Positions 36,000-48,253 of a stretch of DNA of 64,000 bases are shown one piece after another. The DNA is from Phialocephala subalpina (Eukaryota; Ascomycota; Leotiomycetes; Helotiales; Mollisiaceae). The stretch covers positions 175,148 through 239,147 of the forward strand of contig FJOG01000027.1 in NCBI GenBank assembly GCA_900073065.1, in the 5' to 3' direction. Both the position numbers and the translations under genes were made by a program. How positions within the stretch are numbered: the stretch's first letter is position 1; each line of letters begins with the position of its first letter. A model generated the notes under the pieces. That model had not been told where the DNA came from. It saw nothing but the letters and a program-made list of their open reading frames with translations, and made no database searches.

Positions 36000-36742
36000 A
36001 GACGAATACTTGAGCGAAGTCTGATGGTTCCGAGGTACTTCCTTCACTCATCTACACATGAAGTATCTTATACACCATCCTCGGAGTAGTCCTCCCATCC
36101 CCAATGCAACCCCTTCGCATCCTTCAACCCCACATCTCAGGTCTCTGAACATTTGGAATCCCGCTGCATCTGCATCGTCGTTACTCCAGACTCTCAATCT
36201 CTCTCAAAATTCCTTAATTCCGGACTTCTCATCACATAGCGAACACATGCACGTCAGACACCGGGACCAAATATAAATCCCGCTGATATCAGCTCATCTG
36301 CGGCGGCACGGCTAGCGCCATCTGAACTTTTGAAGATAAAAGATTGGCGCTTGAACGCGAAGAATGCGAAGAAAGATAAGAAAGGGTGTCCACATTCTAA
36401 TCTTGCAGACTTCGGGGTTTGAGTTTGGAGAGTCGTTTGAGACGATATGGGGTGATCTACGGGCTCTAAATGCCTGGCTTAGATCTTGTGTGGGGGCAGT
36501 AGATCAGTGATCTTGCTGACTGCTTCCAGGGAGCTCGGAGCAGGAGGAGGTCTCGACGTGACTGAAGTTCGTTGAGCTGTCAGAGGAGAGCTTTGAGTCA
36601 ATTGACCTCGGCATGGGCATTTCGCCTAGCATTCTATCATTTCACCAGTATTCTGACCAAGAGATTCATTTGGGGGAGGGATGGAGGTTCATTCATCGCG
36701 ATTATTCTCAAAACAGCAAGGACATTCTCGACCAGAGGATTA
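36000..36742. other. Intergenic between sulfhydrylase and aspartate kinase
   Basis: Promoter region of the sulfhydrylase. Short open frames have no support. CGACGTGAC near 36553 is the only notable word. Confidence 0.4.
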
Positions 36743-38581
36743 TTAAAGCGAACTTTTGAAAACTTTCATTAAACCTTTATGCATACACTGTCTATGTGCT
36801 TTAATGGGTATCCTCCACCACTTTGCACTTCTGTCGTTTTTTCTCATTTCAATACAACCAAGGTCCTGCTCAAGGTTAGCAATGAAATTTCTCCTAAGCT
36901 TAAAAACTCTACCTTTCATCATGCTATTGTGAAAGATTGGCGTATGCGTTGTTTTGATGCGGGGGATGCCTAAAACATTCGTATGAATGATATCCAACGC
37001 TACCAGCGCATCCTCTTCCTTGATCACGAGTCTCGATCCGTTAGCCAATTTCAATCACCCACTCCAACACAGGACTTACGAGATGTTGATCTCACTTGCT
37101 CCCTGCCCGATTAAATAAATGTTGACTCCGCCACTCGCAAGCGTTGAGAATATCTGGCCCGCGATCCCAACCATATTCCTCATCTTATGCCCAATCACAC
37201 TCACAATCGCCATCCCTCTTTGAACCTCCACTTTCCCACACTTCTCCAAAGCCTGTACCAACCTCTTGATACCCGCCTCCACTCCATCTCCACTATCGAC
37301 ATTCGACAACGCCAAACTCACACTCTGTTCACTGCTCGTGATCAAGTCCGCTACCGCATTCAGCTGATCCAACGTATTGAACACATGCGCCAAGAACCCA
37401 TGAGATTTAGTCTGGCGACTAGACTGGATATTCACCAACACAATAGCGTCTTTCGACGTCAACGCCGTTGGTGCTCGTCGAGACTGATTGGCGCCATAAT
37501 ACCCATTCGCAGCCATAAACCCATTAGCAGGAGAATTCGACCTCGTCGTCATTCCCGACGACACATTCCCATCCTCCGCAGATGCCTCAACAACCACCCC
37601 CTCCACACTGGGCCAAATAACCGTTCCCTTTCCATTCGGAAATTTCACATTCAACACTCTAACCCTCACACCACCTCTTCTCACAACCTCGGCAACAGCT
37701 GGATGTATGACTTCCGATCCGAAGAATGTCAACTCGCTTGCTTCTTCGAGTGTGACGGTTTCGAGGAGCCGGGCTGAGGGGACCTTGCGGGGGTCAGCGG
37801 TGAAGATGCCGTCTACTTCTTTCCAGATTTGTAGCTCTTCCGCCCCCAGGGAAACAGAAGCCAGGGCTGCTGTGAGGTCGGTGTACCCTCTTCCAATAGT
37901 TTGGAGGAGTGAGGGGAGGATTGGGCCGAAGAATCCTGTTATTACTGGGACTGCATCTTGCGGCAAGCTTGCCAGCAGGATACGGATTTGAGAAGTTATG
38001 GAGGAGAAGAATGCCACGTTAAGGCTGTGTCGTGTTTGTTTGGTGGTGGGAGGGACAATATTGGAGAGTGAGATGAGGTGCGCGGGGATCCCTTTACTGC
38101 GGAGGGCAGCGACGACGATCAGGCAGGAGAGTTTTTCGCCTGTTGAGACGACGCGGTCTTTTGAGCGGGGGGAGAGTTCTCCTATTGTTTGCGCTGCGGA
38201 GAGGAAGCTTTTAAGTTCGGTACACTCGTTCTGAACGTCTTTCTCGGCTTGGTTGAATAGTTTCTCATGGCCACCATCAGACCGGAGTCGTAAAGCTTTG
38301 ATGGCTTTGAAGTGCTCGTCTTGGATTGTATTGATGATGCTGTTGAGTTCTGCTTGCCGGCTGGGAGCGATAACACATTCAATTGCTTTCAGTAACAAGC
38401 TGGTCGTTCCTTTCGCTTTCTCGGTGCCGGAGATGGCGGAGCAGACGACCACCACTTTGTTGGTCTCGAGATATGAAGGAATAATGGTTTCCGTGATTTG
38501 TGGTAGAAGTTTGCCTAAGCTGGTACCGCCATACTTTTGCACAATCCAGGGCCTGTCGTCTTGAGGTAGGAGGAGAGGCAT
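36743..38581 (-). CDS. Aspartate kinase
   Basis: Exon 1 (38581-37080) encodes WIVQKYGGTSLGKLLPQ, the kinase N-terminal signature, then VVSTGEKLSCLIVVAALRSKG and GRGYTDLTAALASVSLGAEE. WKEVDGIFTADPRKVPSARL completes the catalytic domain. A Ser/Asn-rich insert near residues 345-375 precedes the ACT regulatory domains (VNIQSSRQTKSHGFLAHVFN; GQGASEINIS). Exon 2 starts at 37031 after a 48-nt intron (GTAAGT..GCTAAC..GAG) and gives LVIKEEDALVALDIIHTNVL. The enzyme phosphorylates L-aspartate, the first step to homoserine. The tail beyond TNVLGIP is longer than usual, so the stop at 36743 is uncertain. Aspartate semialdehyde dehydrogenase and homoserine dehydrogenase are not in the window. The arrangement recalls FUB3 beside FUB5 and FUB7. 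Confidence 0.9.
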
Positions 38582-39115
38582 GTTGAGATGCTTGGCGGCG
38601 GTCGAAGATTTTTGACGTTATCTGAGTGGAGGAGCAGCACAAAGATAAGGATCTCATATCCAAACAAAGAAAGACGTCATATACACCTCAAATCAGTGTT
38701 CAAACGCTTGTTCAGATGCCAGGATGATGCGATTTGAGGTTCGAGATCTCGGTTGTGAGAATGTGGTGAGCATGAACGTCGGCGTCTGACCGGGCTTTGA
38801 ATTGCCGGTGGAGAAAGAGACAGCTCCGGGTACTTTGAACGCCGTATGGCGCTAATTGTTTATTTGAATGGAGAATGGTTGCCATGATGGGACGATAGAG
38901 TGCTGAGTCGTGTGCGGGGGTCGCCTGTGAGGTGGATCGTGGATCTCTCCGAAGGACAAGTGGAAAGTCTGGATTGTCTTGGCAAGATCGAAGTGGTTGA
39001 GAGCTTTATGTGGTAGCAGTAAAAATGTTTGGAAGGGTTTGAGAAATAGAACAAAGGAATCTAGATATCGCTAGAACTCCAGAATAGAAAGATAGAGTAC
39101 GGCATGTTTAGAGCA
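38582..39115. other. Intergenic between aspartate kinase and acetyltransferase
   Basis: Promoter of the kinase gene. AAGACGTCAT (about 38670) is a CRE/ATF-like word. No other signal. Confidence 0.4.
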
Positions 39116-40522
39116 TCACCATCCAGATTCGACCTCGCCAAACACACTGTCCCTGACCTCACTTGTCGAGTCTTCCACAATTAAAGGAGCACCTTCATAA
39201 ACCCAAGGACACTGTTTCTTAAGATGTTCCTCAATCAAAGGTCCCAAAATCTCAAACTCAAGCAAAAAGCCATCGTGTCCCTCCGCAGAAGGTATCATTA
39301 CCAAACTCGCCTCGGGCAATGCATCCACAATCTCTTGCTGTTGCTCGGGTCTGAACAGAACATCCGAATCAATTCCAATGACTAAAGCGTTCTTTGGCGC
39401 TTTGGAAAATACTTTTCGAAGTAACTCTTGCCTCGTGAAGGTTCCAAGGAGATCTGGAACTAGTCGACCGGAAGTAACGTCGTGGTGGTCCATTTTACGT
39501 GTCAGATGAATGAAGCAGTTTGCATCGAAGCGTTTGACGAACTTCTCGCCTTGATAGCGGAGGTAGCTGTGTGCTTTGAAGTCTTTCGCGACGGTGCTCA
39601 AGGAGGTGTTGCTGCCTGACTTGCACTTCCCAGTCTCCTTGACCAGAGCTCCGTTTGTGAGTGCACCATTGACATCCTTTTCCTGATTTCCTCCTTCGCC
39701 ACGTCCAAATCTGCTATTGAATGAGGGCGAAGAACGATATGTGAGCATGCCGACCATTCTAGCAGCCGCAAGGCCAGCTGCAGGTTGTGTAGATGGAGTT
39801 GGAATATAGTATCCCTCATCGAACGCTGGATCCGCATAGATGCATTGTCGTTGTGCTTCTGCCCAAGCGATACCCCAAGCATCGTGATCCACCGAGGTCG
39901 AGATTGGGATGATGTTTTTCACATAGCCCTCTGGTGTGCACAGTGGCCATTCCAGCGTCAACATTCCGCCCATGGAACCGCCGACTACTGCTGCGATGCT
40001 CGAAACTCCTAGGGCATTGAGGACGAGTTTGTGTAACCTGCGAGGATGTTAGCTTCTCCAAAATACACCCCAAATGAGAAATACTGACCGAACATCGTCT
40101 CGAATCGTTGATTGAGGAAATTCGGGACCATAAGCTCGTCCCGTTCGCGGGTTTACGCCGAGCGAGGACGTCGTTCCATATGGTGAGCCAAGGACATTAG
40201 CGCAAAAGATGAAGTATCTTGATGTATCGAAAGCACCTCCATTCCCAAGTAATGGTCCCCACCAGTCTGCTATGTCGCTGCTTCCAGATAGTGCATGACA
40301 GACAACGAGGCAGTTGTCACGGTTGGCGTTGAGCTTTCCCCATGTCTTGTATGTCACGACAGCCCCTTCTAGTAACTCCCCCGACTCTAAGTCGAATGAA
40401 TCGAGGTAGGCGAACTTTTGATTTGAGACGAAGTTGTGGTATTCATTCTTATGTGGTGGAACATAGTTGAGGACTATGCCAGTTAGTGATGAGCTTGAGA
40501 TTGGGAAGGGCGTACTACTCAT
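39116..40522 (-). CDS. Homoserine O-acetyltransferase (Met2 family)
   Basis: Two exons, 40522-40089 and 40037-39116, joined by a 51-nt intron (GTCAGT..GCTAAC..CAG) to 451 residues. The chosen ATG gives MSSTPFPISSSSLTGI; an ATG 69 nt upstream is also in frame. Alpha/beta-hydrolase features are CLVVCHALSGSSDIADWWG, the nucleophile elbow VVGGSMGGMLTLEWP with Ser about residue 166, ALVIGIDSDVLFRPEQQQEI with the Asp, and IPSAEGHDGFLLE with the His. It transfers acetyl from acetyl-CoA to L-homoserine and makes the substrate of the sulfhydrylase. It shares a 372-bp divergent promoter with the nitrilase gene, which links the nitrilase to this pathway. The homologue in fusaric acid synthesis is Fub5. 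Confidence 0.92.
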
Positions 40523-40894
40523 TGTCACGATTAGGGCGTGGTTGAGCACAGAATCCTGTAGCGATATCTCCCCACAGCACTCCGATAACACTTATTTCTC
40601 GAGATAGGATACACAAAGTTGTCGAAAACCCCGATTGGACAATTCCATCAGATCACTCTTCAAACCCCGAACAAACCGCTGGGAGTTCTGGGATAGGGTT
40701 CGGGCTATGCCGTAGTGTATGCCGCAGTGGGTCTACTGCTGATCAAAGAACGCGGGAATTGATGCAGAATGATTCTAAGATAGAGTAATCGCATTCCAAA
40801 TGAACAAAAGGACTGGGCCAACCACACTTGTGAGAGCTGCGATAAGAAATTATCTGCTTCCCCTCGACCACGTCTCCAAGCTTGCTCACGTGCG
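40523..40894. promoter_or_regulatory. Bidirectional promoter, acetyltransferase/nitrilase
   Basis: 372 bp between the two divergent ATGs. TCACGTG at 40886-40892, two bases before the nitrilase ATG, matches the core bound by CBF1/MET4-type regulators. Its position so close to the start makes chance possible. Confidence 0.4.
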
Positions 40895-42121
40895 ATGCCT
40901 CGAGTTCAGCAAGTCAAAGTCGCGGCAGTACAAGCTGCTCCAGTTGCATTCAACCTCGAAGAGAGCCTCAAGAAAGTCGAGACACTGACAGCTGAGGCTG
41001 CTAAACAAGGAGCCGAGCTTGTTTGCTTCCCGTAAGTCAAGCCTGCAGCACATCATTCAACTTAGTGCTGATGGCGGAACAGTGAAGCCTTCTTGTCAGC
41101 TTATCCATGGAGATATGCATTTGATGCAACGATAGGAATACGTGAGCCCCGAGGTACGAACAACTCGCACTCGTCGTACCAATCAGCGTTGACAAGGGAC
41201 AGGACGTAAATGGTATGCGAAGTATTATGAATCTTCGGTTGCAATACCATCGACAGAATTCGAGCTTCTTCAAGAAACAGCAAGAGAAAATAGTATCAAC
41301 CTCTCCATCGGAATTATCGAGAAGGAGGGAGCGACATTGTATTGCACTGCAATCTTGATTGGGAAGGATGGAACATTGCTTAGCAAACACAGAAAGGTAC
41401 CTGATAAACGAGCTTCAGATGGCGCATCACTGATGGTTGCCATAGCTTGTACCAACGGCAGTTGAACGGCTCGTGTGGGGAAGAGGATCTGGAGAATCCT
41501 TGAAAGTAGTCGATGCCGGCTTCGGAAAGATAGGAGGACTGATATGTTGGGAGAACTACATGCCAGCTGCGAGGCTAGCATTGTATCAGCTGGGTATCGA
41601 GTAAGATCTCTTTCTGCTACACAATCGCGCACCTCTGAATTGATCGCAGGATATACATCGCTCCGCATGAAGATGATCTGCCTTCTTGGATCGCCTCGAT
41701 GCAGCACATCGCGAAAGAAGGCAGATGCTTTGTGATATCCGTGAACCAATTCTGCAAGGTATGAGAACGCCCATCAGAGACGCTTGTGCTGAATTGCAAA
41801 AGGTGTCTGACTTCCCATCCGACTATCCTCCTTTCACACCTGATCACCACGATCGTAATCCTGACGGACAGCCTTGGGCCAAGGACGATGTCCTCAACCA
41901 CGGCGGCTCATGCATTGTTGGACCACTTGGAACATTCATAGCTGAGCCTGTCTGGGATAAGGAGGAGATTGTGTATGCGACGTTGAACTTGTCTGATTTG
42001 GCAGAAGCAAGAGTAGGATCTCTCCACATGCTCTTACGTTAGAGAAAGCGCACAATGCTGATAAGAGAAACAGATGGATTTCGATGCCGTGGGTTCCTAC
42101 TCCAGGCCTGACATCTTGTAG
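40895..42121 (+). CDS. Nitrilase (CN hydrolase superfamily)
   Basis: Seven exons: 40895-41031, 41083-41153, 41203-41396, 41446-41600, 41650-41758, 41803-42012, 42074-42121, joining to 307 residues. It starts [20 protein letters not shown]. The catalytic triad is visible: Glu about residue 47 ([15 protein letters not shown]), Lys134 (LSKHRKLVPT) and Cys168 ([18 protein letters not shown]). CWENYMP is typical of true nitrilases; cyanide hydratases more often read [15 protein letters not shown] and [20 protein letters not shown] fit the family. Nitrilases hydrolyse R-CN to the acid plus ammonia in the cytosol. It is divergent from homoserine acetyltransferase. If the sulfhydrylase accepted cyanide, the product 4-cyano-2-aminobutyrate would be a fitting substrate yielding glutamate; this is inference. 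Confidence 0.9.
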
Positions 42122-43000
42122 GTGATTCATTTCGTTCGTGAAAGGATGCTGATACGTGTTCCAAAGCCAATTGACGGTAAATACCAAAGGAACATCAAAT
42201 GTCGTTTTCGAATGAGGATGTGTGACGGAGCTGGCGGACATCTGACGGCCGAACTGATCGTGCGGACCGTGAAGGGCCTAAAGGCTCCGCAAAGAAGATG
42301 GTGAATTGGCGAGATGAAGTCTCCGTAAAATGAATAGATTGTTGCTTGATCGAGGTGGCTTTCGATGCTGTGCTTCCAATTGAGTGACAGAGAGAAGAAA
42401 AAGGTTTTAGGGATAAGCTGTTCTGAAATATACGCTAATGGTGCAGCCCTGCGTACGGTTATACGTGAGACTCGAAAGGCTGTTGGAAGGGCTCGCTTGA
42501 TATTTCTGACCTCACTCGAATCGAACCTCCATCCCACCTTTTCTTCGAGTATCCAAACATCCTGGTGCATCCTCGCCATCTTCGCCATCTTCGCCAACTC
42601 TCGTATTCGCACCAATGTCAAAGTTTACGCAAACTGTCTCGAATCCAAATGCTCTGTCCTCCCTTGTCTTCCAATTAAATAAATGAGCATTCCGGCTTCG
42701 CAGTGCGCTGCGACCGGCAGATATTAGGGTTCACGGAAGCTAAACTATTCGGAGGTAGTGCCTTGAAGATCCGCCCAACTGCATCATTTCAACCCACTTG
42801 GTAGGTTACACGGCAGACGAGAAACTAACTCTCTCTGCGACGGTGAGGATGACTCTTCGATCTCTATTTCGAAGCAAGAATGGTTGTTTCCTTCTGTCTC
42901 TCTCTCTCCTCTCTGCTGCAGCCGTACTGCTAACACAGGTCTTCTACCACGCGGAGTACGATCCTCCAGACTAAATCGACAAACTTCAGTAGTTGATCCG
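42122..43000. other. Intergenic, with a short CCATCTTCG repeat
   Basis: Promoter region of the permease gene. 42572-42600 has three CGCCATCTT-like units. Nothing else recognised. Confidence 0.4.
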
Positions 43001-44717
43001 ATGGGCATTCTCAATGGAAGAGAGGAGGAAGAACGGCCGCCATCTGCTTCTGCAGATCAGGGTTTGTCGGAGAAAGACATTGAGCAGCAAGCAGAATCAA
43101 ACACGCAGGATGGAGCGCCTCAACCCCGCCAATTCGATCGAGCAATGGAGAGAAAGGTTGTGCGGAAGATTGACCTGCACCTGATCCCTCTTGTGATGGT
43201 CCTCTGTGGGTGGTACATTCGAAGTGGCAGAAGGACTGGCTGACAAACGGACATTGTAGACCTGCTGGCGTACCTCGACCGCTCGAACATTGGGTGAGCT
43301 CCCAAATGCCACCAAACAACTTTTGCTAACCTCATTGTCCTAGAAATGCGCGAATTGCAGGCATGAGCGATGCCCTCCACCTCTCCTCGCCAGGCTACGA
43401 ATGGCTCCTCACGATCTTCTATATCTCCTACATCGTCTTTGAGCCATTGGGAATCATGTACAAGGTTGTCCCGCCGCATATTTGGGCTGCTTTCTGCGTG
43501 ATGGGATGGGGAGTTTGTGGCACATTGCAATCTGCAACTTTCAATTGGTCGGGAATGATGGCTACACGGTTCTTCTTGGGAGCTTTTGAAGCTTGCTTTG
43601 CACCTGGTAAGGAATCCATTTTTTCCTTCGCAGGCGTCTCAGCTAACATGGTATTGCAGGCATCACGTACCTCCTATCATTCTTTTACCTCCGAAACGAG
43701 CTTGGTTTCCGATGTGGCCTTTATCTCAGCGCAGCTCCCCTCGCAACCTGCTTTGCTGGCGCTCTGGCATATGGAATCACATCTGGAAATCCACATGGCA
43801 TATCCTCTTGGCGGTTACTATTCCTCGTGGAAGGGTTGCCATCCGTGGTTGCAGCTGTCGCTACATGGTTCCTCATGCCTGATAGCGCAGAGACAGCCAA
43901 CTTTCTCAATGAGGAAGAGAAAGCCATAGCCAAAGCACGATCTGTTCGTCAAGTTGGGGACCGTGTCAGGATAGGTGGTATCAATTGGCGGGATGTTGGA
44001 GTTGCCTGCCTCGATTACAAGGTATTATATCCCATTAACCTCCGACAACTCCTGCTGACGGTTTCTTAGCCTTGGATCAATGGCCTGATGTATTTCTCCT
44101 GCAATGTCTCCTTTTCCAGTCTCCCCGTCTTCCTTCCCACCATCCTCGCAGCTATGGGATATTCCAAGGTCAATGCTCAAGGCCTCTCCGCACCTCCATA
44201 TTTTCTGGCTTTCCTGATGGTTCTGGTCACTTGCTGGTTTGCGGACAAGACATCTCAACGCGGTTATACCCTTGTCTTCTTGTCTCTGCTTGGAGCTGCG
44301 GGTTACATTATGCTCGCAGTATCGAGCACTACCGGGGTTAGATACGCTGGTGTGTTTCTCGCTGCAGCTGGAGTCTTTCCTTGTATTGGGAACATCCTTC
44401 CTTGGGTAATGAACAATCAAGGCAGTGATACCAAAAGAGGGGTTGGGATTGCCATCATCAATGTCGTCGGACAATGCGGACCAATCCTCGGTACAAGATT
44501 GTACCCCACCAGCGAGGAGCCATATTACAGGAAGGGAATGTGGGTATGTGCCGCCTTCATGTTGTTCAATGGCTTCTTGGCAATTATGCTACGAACCTTA
44601 CTCGTGTGGGAAAACAAGAACCTTGATCGGAAGTTTGGCCCTGTGGTAAAACACAAAGGCGCCGAAGCTGAAGAGGGAGAAGAGAATGACGGGCCACGAT
44701 TCCGATATGTGCTTTGA
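43001..44717 (+). CDS. MFS permease, DAL5/allantoate (anion:cation symporter) family
   Basis: Five exons: 43001-43205, 43260-43293, 43344-43606, 43660-44021, 44070-44717, giving 503 residues. A cytosolic acidic N-terminus precedes RKIDLHLIPLVMVLYLLAYL and DRSNIGNARIAGMSD, the DAL5-family signature. Twelve spans follow (for example YEWLLTIFYISYIVFEPLG, FFLGAFEACFAPGITYLLSF). The C-terminus is hydrophilic and acidic. Family members import organic anions such as allantoate, nicotinate, pantothenate or phthalate-type acids across the plasma membrane. It lies downstream of the nitrilase on the same strand. It could take up a nitrile, acid or amino-acid-derived anion; the substrate is not readable from sequence. 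Confidence 0.9.
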
Positions 44718-44916
44718 GATAAGTTATAGATTACGACTATATAAAATCTATCTCCATCCAACCGTCTCAATGCGTCTATATCCATACTTTACCATTACTT
44801 TATATCGAATCTATTCTATCGGATATCATCCCCCAAAACGCCTATCTATGCAACACCACCCAATGCAACCCTCTACCCTCCACCTCTATCCGATTTAATC
44901 CCGTCTCCTCAAAACT

Positions 44917-46784
44917 TTATAAAGCAAAAGCAAACTTCCCTTTCATCCTCAACTTCTCTCCATATTTCCAAAACAGCACCGGAAACGGCACCATCGCCAC
45001 GCTCAAAAAGGCCAAAAGGCTAGTCGCCCAATCAACCCCCAAATTCTCATACATGTACGTAGCAAACAACGGAAATCCAGCAGCCATTAAAGCTCTCGCA
45101 CAAGCCATAGCAGCAAGTGCCGAATTCGCGTTCAAGAGATAACAGTCCACGACGTAGATTTGAGACGGGAGGAAGACGAGGAAGATTCCGCAGCCGGTGA
45201 ATATTCCGGACACGACTTGGGGCGCCCAGTGGATGTTTGGGTTTGAGGTCCAGGCGAACCAGAAGAGGCCGATGGGGAGGAGGATAGAGCCTACTATCAT
45301 AGGTGGGAGGCGGGCTTCGGGGAGAAAGGGCTTTTTGGAGCGGATGAGCATGGGGTTGAAGCGGAGTTTTGTGTCGAGGGCTATGTATATGCAGCAGCCT
45401 ATGATTCCGAGGAAGAGACCGAGGAAAGGGAGGGAGGAGATTCCGGTTTCCCAGCCCCGGACTTGGCGGAAGGAGTAGGGGTAGGCGAAGAAGATTAGGT
45501 AGAGGATTGAGTAGACGAATGAAGAGTGGACCGTCATCGCCATCAGCTACATGAGGGTGTTAGTATGAAGAGGGGAGGAAAGGTATGGGGGGATGGGAGA
45601 CGAACGATAGGTTCCTGTGCAAGCATAACCCAAGGCTTCGAAAAATACTTTTCGAACAACGCCTGAACATGAACAGGCTGCTCATCAAGCTGTGCATGAA
45701 TCGCCCAATTCTTCGTCTCATGCCTCATCCTGCGGGGCTGTCAGTATCACATTTGCTAGAATATCGAAGAGCACAGCAGTCGAGCTCTCCCGAAAGCTTG
45801 TCCCAAAAGCTCGGCTCCCAAAATTCAACAAAAAGGGATATGATATTACGTACTTCTCTGCCTTCCGCTTCAACAGTACCGGTGCGTATGTTTCTGGAAA
45901 CGTGAACAATCCAATAACTCCGAAAAAAGCAGACATGATGAGGGTGATCCAAGCAGTCCATCTCCATCCCATATTTTCGTTCTTAACTATAAATTCTCCG
46001 ACAATGGGTCCAGCGATTGGTCCGAGGAATGTTGCGCCTGCGAAGCCTGCTGTGGCGATACCGCGGTCAAGAGCATCCCAGAAATCGACGTAGGTGCCGC
46101 CAACAATACTGATGGGGGCGGCGCCGAAGCTGCCGGCGAGGAAACGGCAGATCATTATTGTGTATACGTTTTGCGCTACAGCGACAGGGATCTGGAAGAT
46201 AGCAAAGATGAAGAAGCCAATAAATATCGGTCTTGTTCTGCCATATAATTCGGATATCGGTCCCCAGAAAAGAGGTCCTTCACACACCAGTTAGCCAATC
46301 ATACTACTACTATCAACTTGAAGGGGAGAAGCTCACCGAAAGCAAATCCCAAAACATATAAACTAACACCCAAAATCATAACCTCAAGACTAACCCCAAA
46401 CTCATAGGCAGTAACCTCCGTCGCGGTACTGAACACACTACTTGAGAAACTAACACAGAAAGTTATGAACGCCGTACTGATTGTGATGATCCATTTCTTG
46501 CTTCGAGGGAAATTCATTGGGTTCTCTGGATCATCGGGACCGTCCCAGCCTACGATGTGGGTTATGGGGTCGACGCAGCCGTGGATTTTGGAGTGTTTTT
46601 CTGCGGTCGCGGAGGCAATCTTCTCTGCTGCGATACCATCTTCGAGATCATCGGATTCGTTTGCTAGTATTGAGGGGACACGAGAGGGAGCGGCGGTATT
46701 AACTGCTGTTTCGGGGGGTGATTCGACGTCGAGGTTGGATATTGATGTGCCAGCCGTGGGCTCGGGTTCTTGGAATTCGACCAT
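44917..46784 (-). CDS. MFS drug:H+ antiporter (DHA1) type exporter
   Basis: Four exons: 46784-46337, 46277-45854, 45729-45606, 45546-44917, giving 541 residues. After a Ser/Pro-rich N-terminus comes VGWDGPDDPENPMNFPRSKK, the entry motif of DHA1 transporters related to Flu1 and polyamine exporters. Then FGPLFWGPISELYGRTRPIF, the family's motif A, and ICRFLAGSFGAAPISIVGGT. Twelve spans can be traced. The third intron has an unusual GTTCGT donor. Such carriers export drugs, polyamines or secondary metabolites. It ends 200 bp from the convergent DAL5-type gene. In a biosynthetic reading it would be the efflux pump for the product. Confidence 0.88.
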
Positions 46785-48253
46785 TTTGATAGCCTTGCTA
46801 TACCAATAACACGAATAATGAGACTGAGAAAGAGAGAAAGGATCGACAATGATGAAAGAGGCTCAAAAGAGGAAAGCAAGGGAAGGTCGGTATGTATATC
46901 ATCCCACGCCTGCCCACGCCTCAGCGGGAGATCCACACAACCTTGATTCACCAACGTCAAAACCGCACCATAGCACCTCATCACCAATCTCATACGATCC
47001 ACACGTCCCAGCAACACGGCGATGAACCTCGGCATCTCTGCTTTGGGTAGAAGAATACGATAACTAGATACAAAGGCCCACTCATCTTGTCAATCAAAAC
47101 ATCGTGCACGGCTGTGTCCAGAACCCAGATTTTGGTTTGACACGCCACGATACGTCAGAGAACGGAGCCTCATTTGACGCTTGACCTCGCTCCTTGACGA
47201 GTCGAGAAAATGGAAGGAAAAGATCTGTAGCGATCGCTTGGACGCGGACATGCCGCTTTCTTCAATCAACAGAGATCCACAACTTCAGCCTAACAGCCCT
47301 CACTCGAGAACACCAGGCACTTTACCTCGGCATTCTGAGCCTTGGCTGGCCTGTCTTTGAGGGTCGCGCGACGAGAAAGGTTGAGATAAGAATCTGACCC
47401 GCTTGGATAGACCCATCTCTGCGTGTTTCTGCAAATGGGAAGAGTGTGCGCTTCCACTTATCTCTCGCACGTAAAGAAAAATTTATTTAAAGGATGGATG
47501 TCGAAGTCGGGCCGTGAGGAAAGGAATTTATGGAGACGCAGTGGAGCCCCTAATGCTAAGCGAGCGGAAATGAGTGAGACGTTCTGACAGGCGAGGGAAA
47601 GAAACGTGGACGACGAGGCTGAAGGAGGTATACCGAGGTACGTGAAAATTGTAGATGCAGAAACAGACCCCATTTACGTCAGTCTGAAGGGGCTTTCCAA
47701 AAACTCGGGGCAATGTTTGGGCCGGACGGTGTCGTGAGAAACCGATGCACCGTTCTCCTGGATTTCTCGCCTATTTCCGTGGCGTTGGTACCCCTTTGTG
47801 ATGGATGACACGAGGCTGAGAAAAGACCATAAAAGAAATGGGTGTTTGCCGAGGTACGTAAAGAACTTCACTTTGGACTCGGAAACATCTGCGTCCCGTC
47901 ATGAGGCTGAAGAGCCGCTCTCCTGAATCATTCGCTTATCTGACACAAGCCGCCTTTTTGGTTGCGCCCTTAGCCTTGTCAGTTTTCCGATGAGCCTCAT
48001 GTCAACTTTGAATTTCAGCCCCAGCGATGATCTTCGTATAGAGGTACAAACAGAAAGAGCTTCATTTGCGTCATTTAGAACTTTTGTTCTGGATTTGACA
48101 GCCGGAGTGGCTCTGGGCATCGTCATGAATTTGCTTTGTCATCCCCAGATCCCCAGCTCTCTCGTTCATCCAATCACTACCCATTTCGGAAGGGTATCGT
48201 GTCCCTGGCCCCACTATTCCTCTTCACATCAAACATCAAACCTCCCCACACTC
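46785..48253. other. Long intergenic region with a diverged tandem duplication
   Basis: Upstream of the DHA1 gene and downstream of the next permease. 47611-47790 and 47809-47945 share several words (GACGAGGCTGA, CCGAGGTACGT, and CCGTTCTCCTGG against CCGCTCTCCTGA). No supported coding frame. Confidence 0.45.

Noticed and set aside
37187..37777. 196-codon open frame on the plus strand
   Set aside because: Antisense shadow of the aspartate kinase exon; composition (His/Arg/Thr-rich) matches the complement of that gene.
40895..42121. Cyanide hydratase
   Set aside because: The catalytic motif is CWENYMP and the length is 307 residues, fitting nitrilases better than cyanide hydratases (CWEH, about 360 residues).
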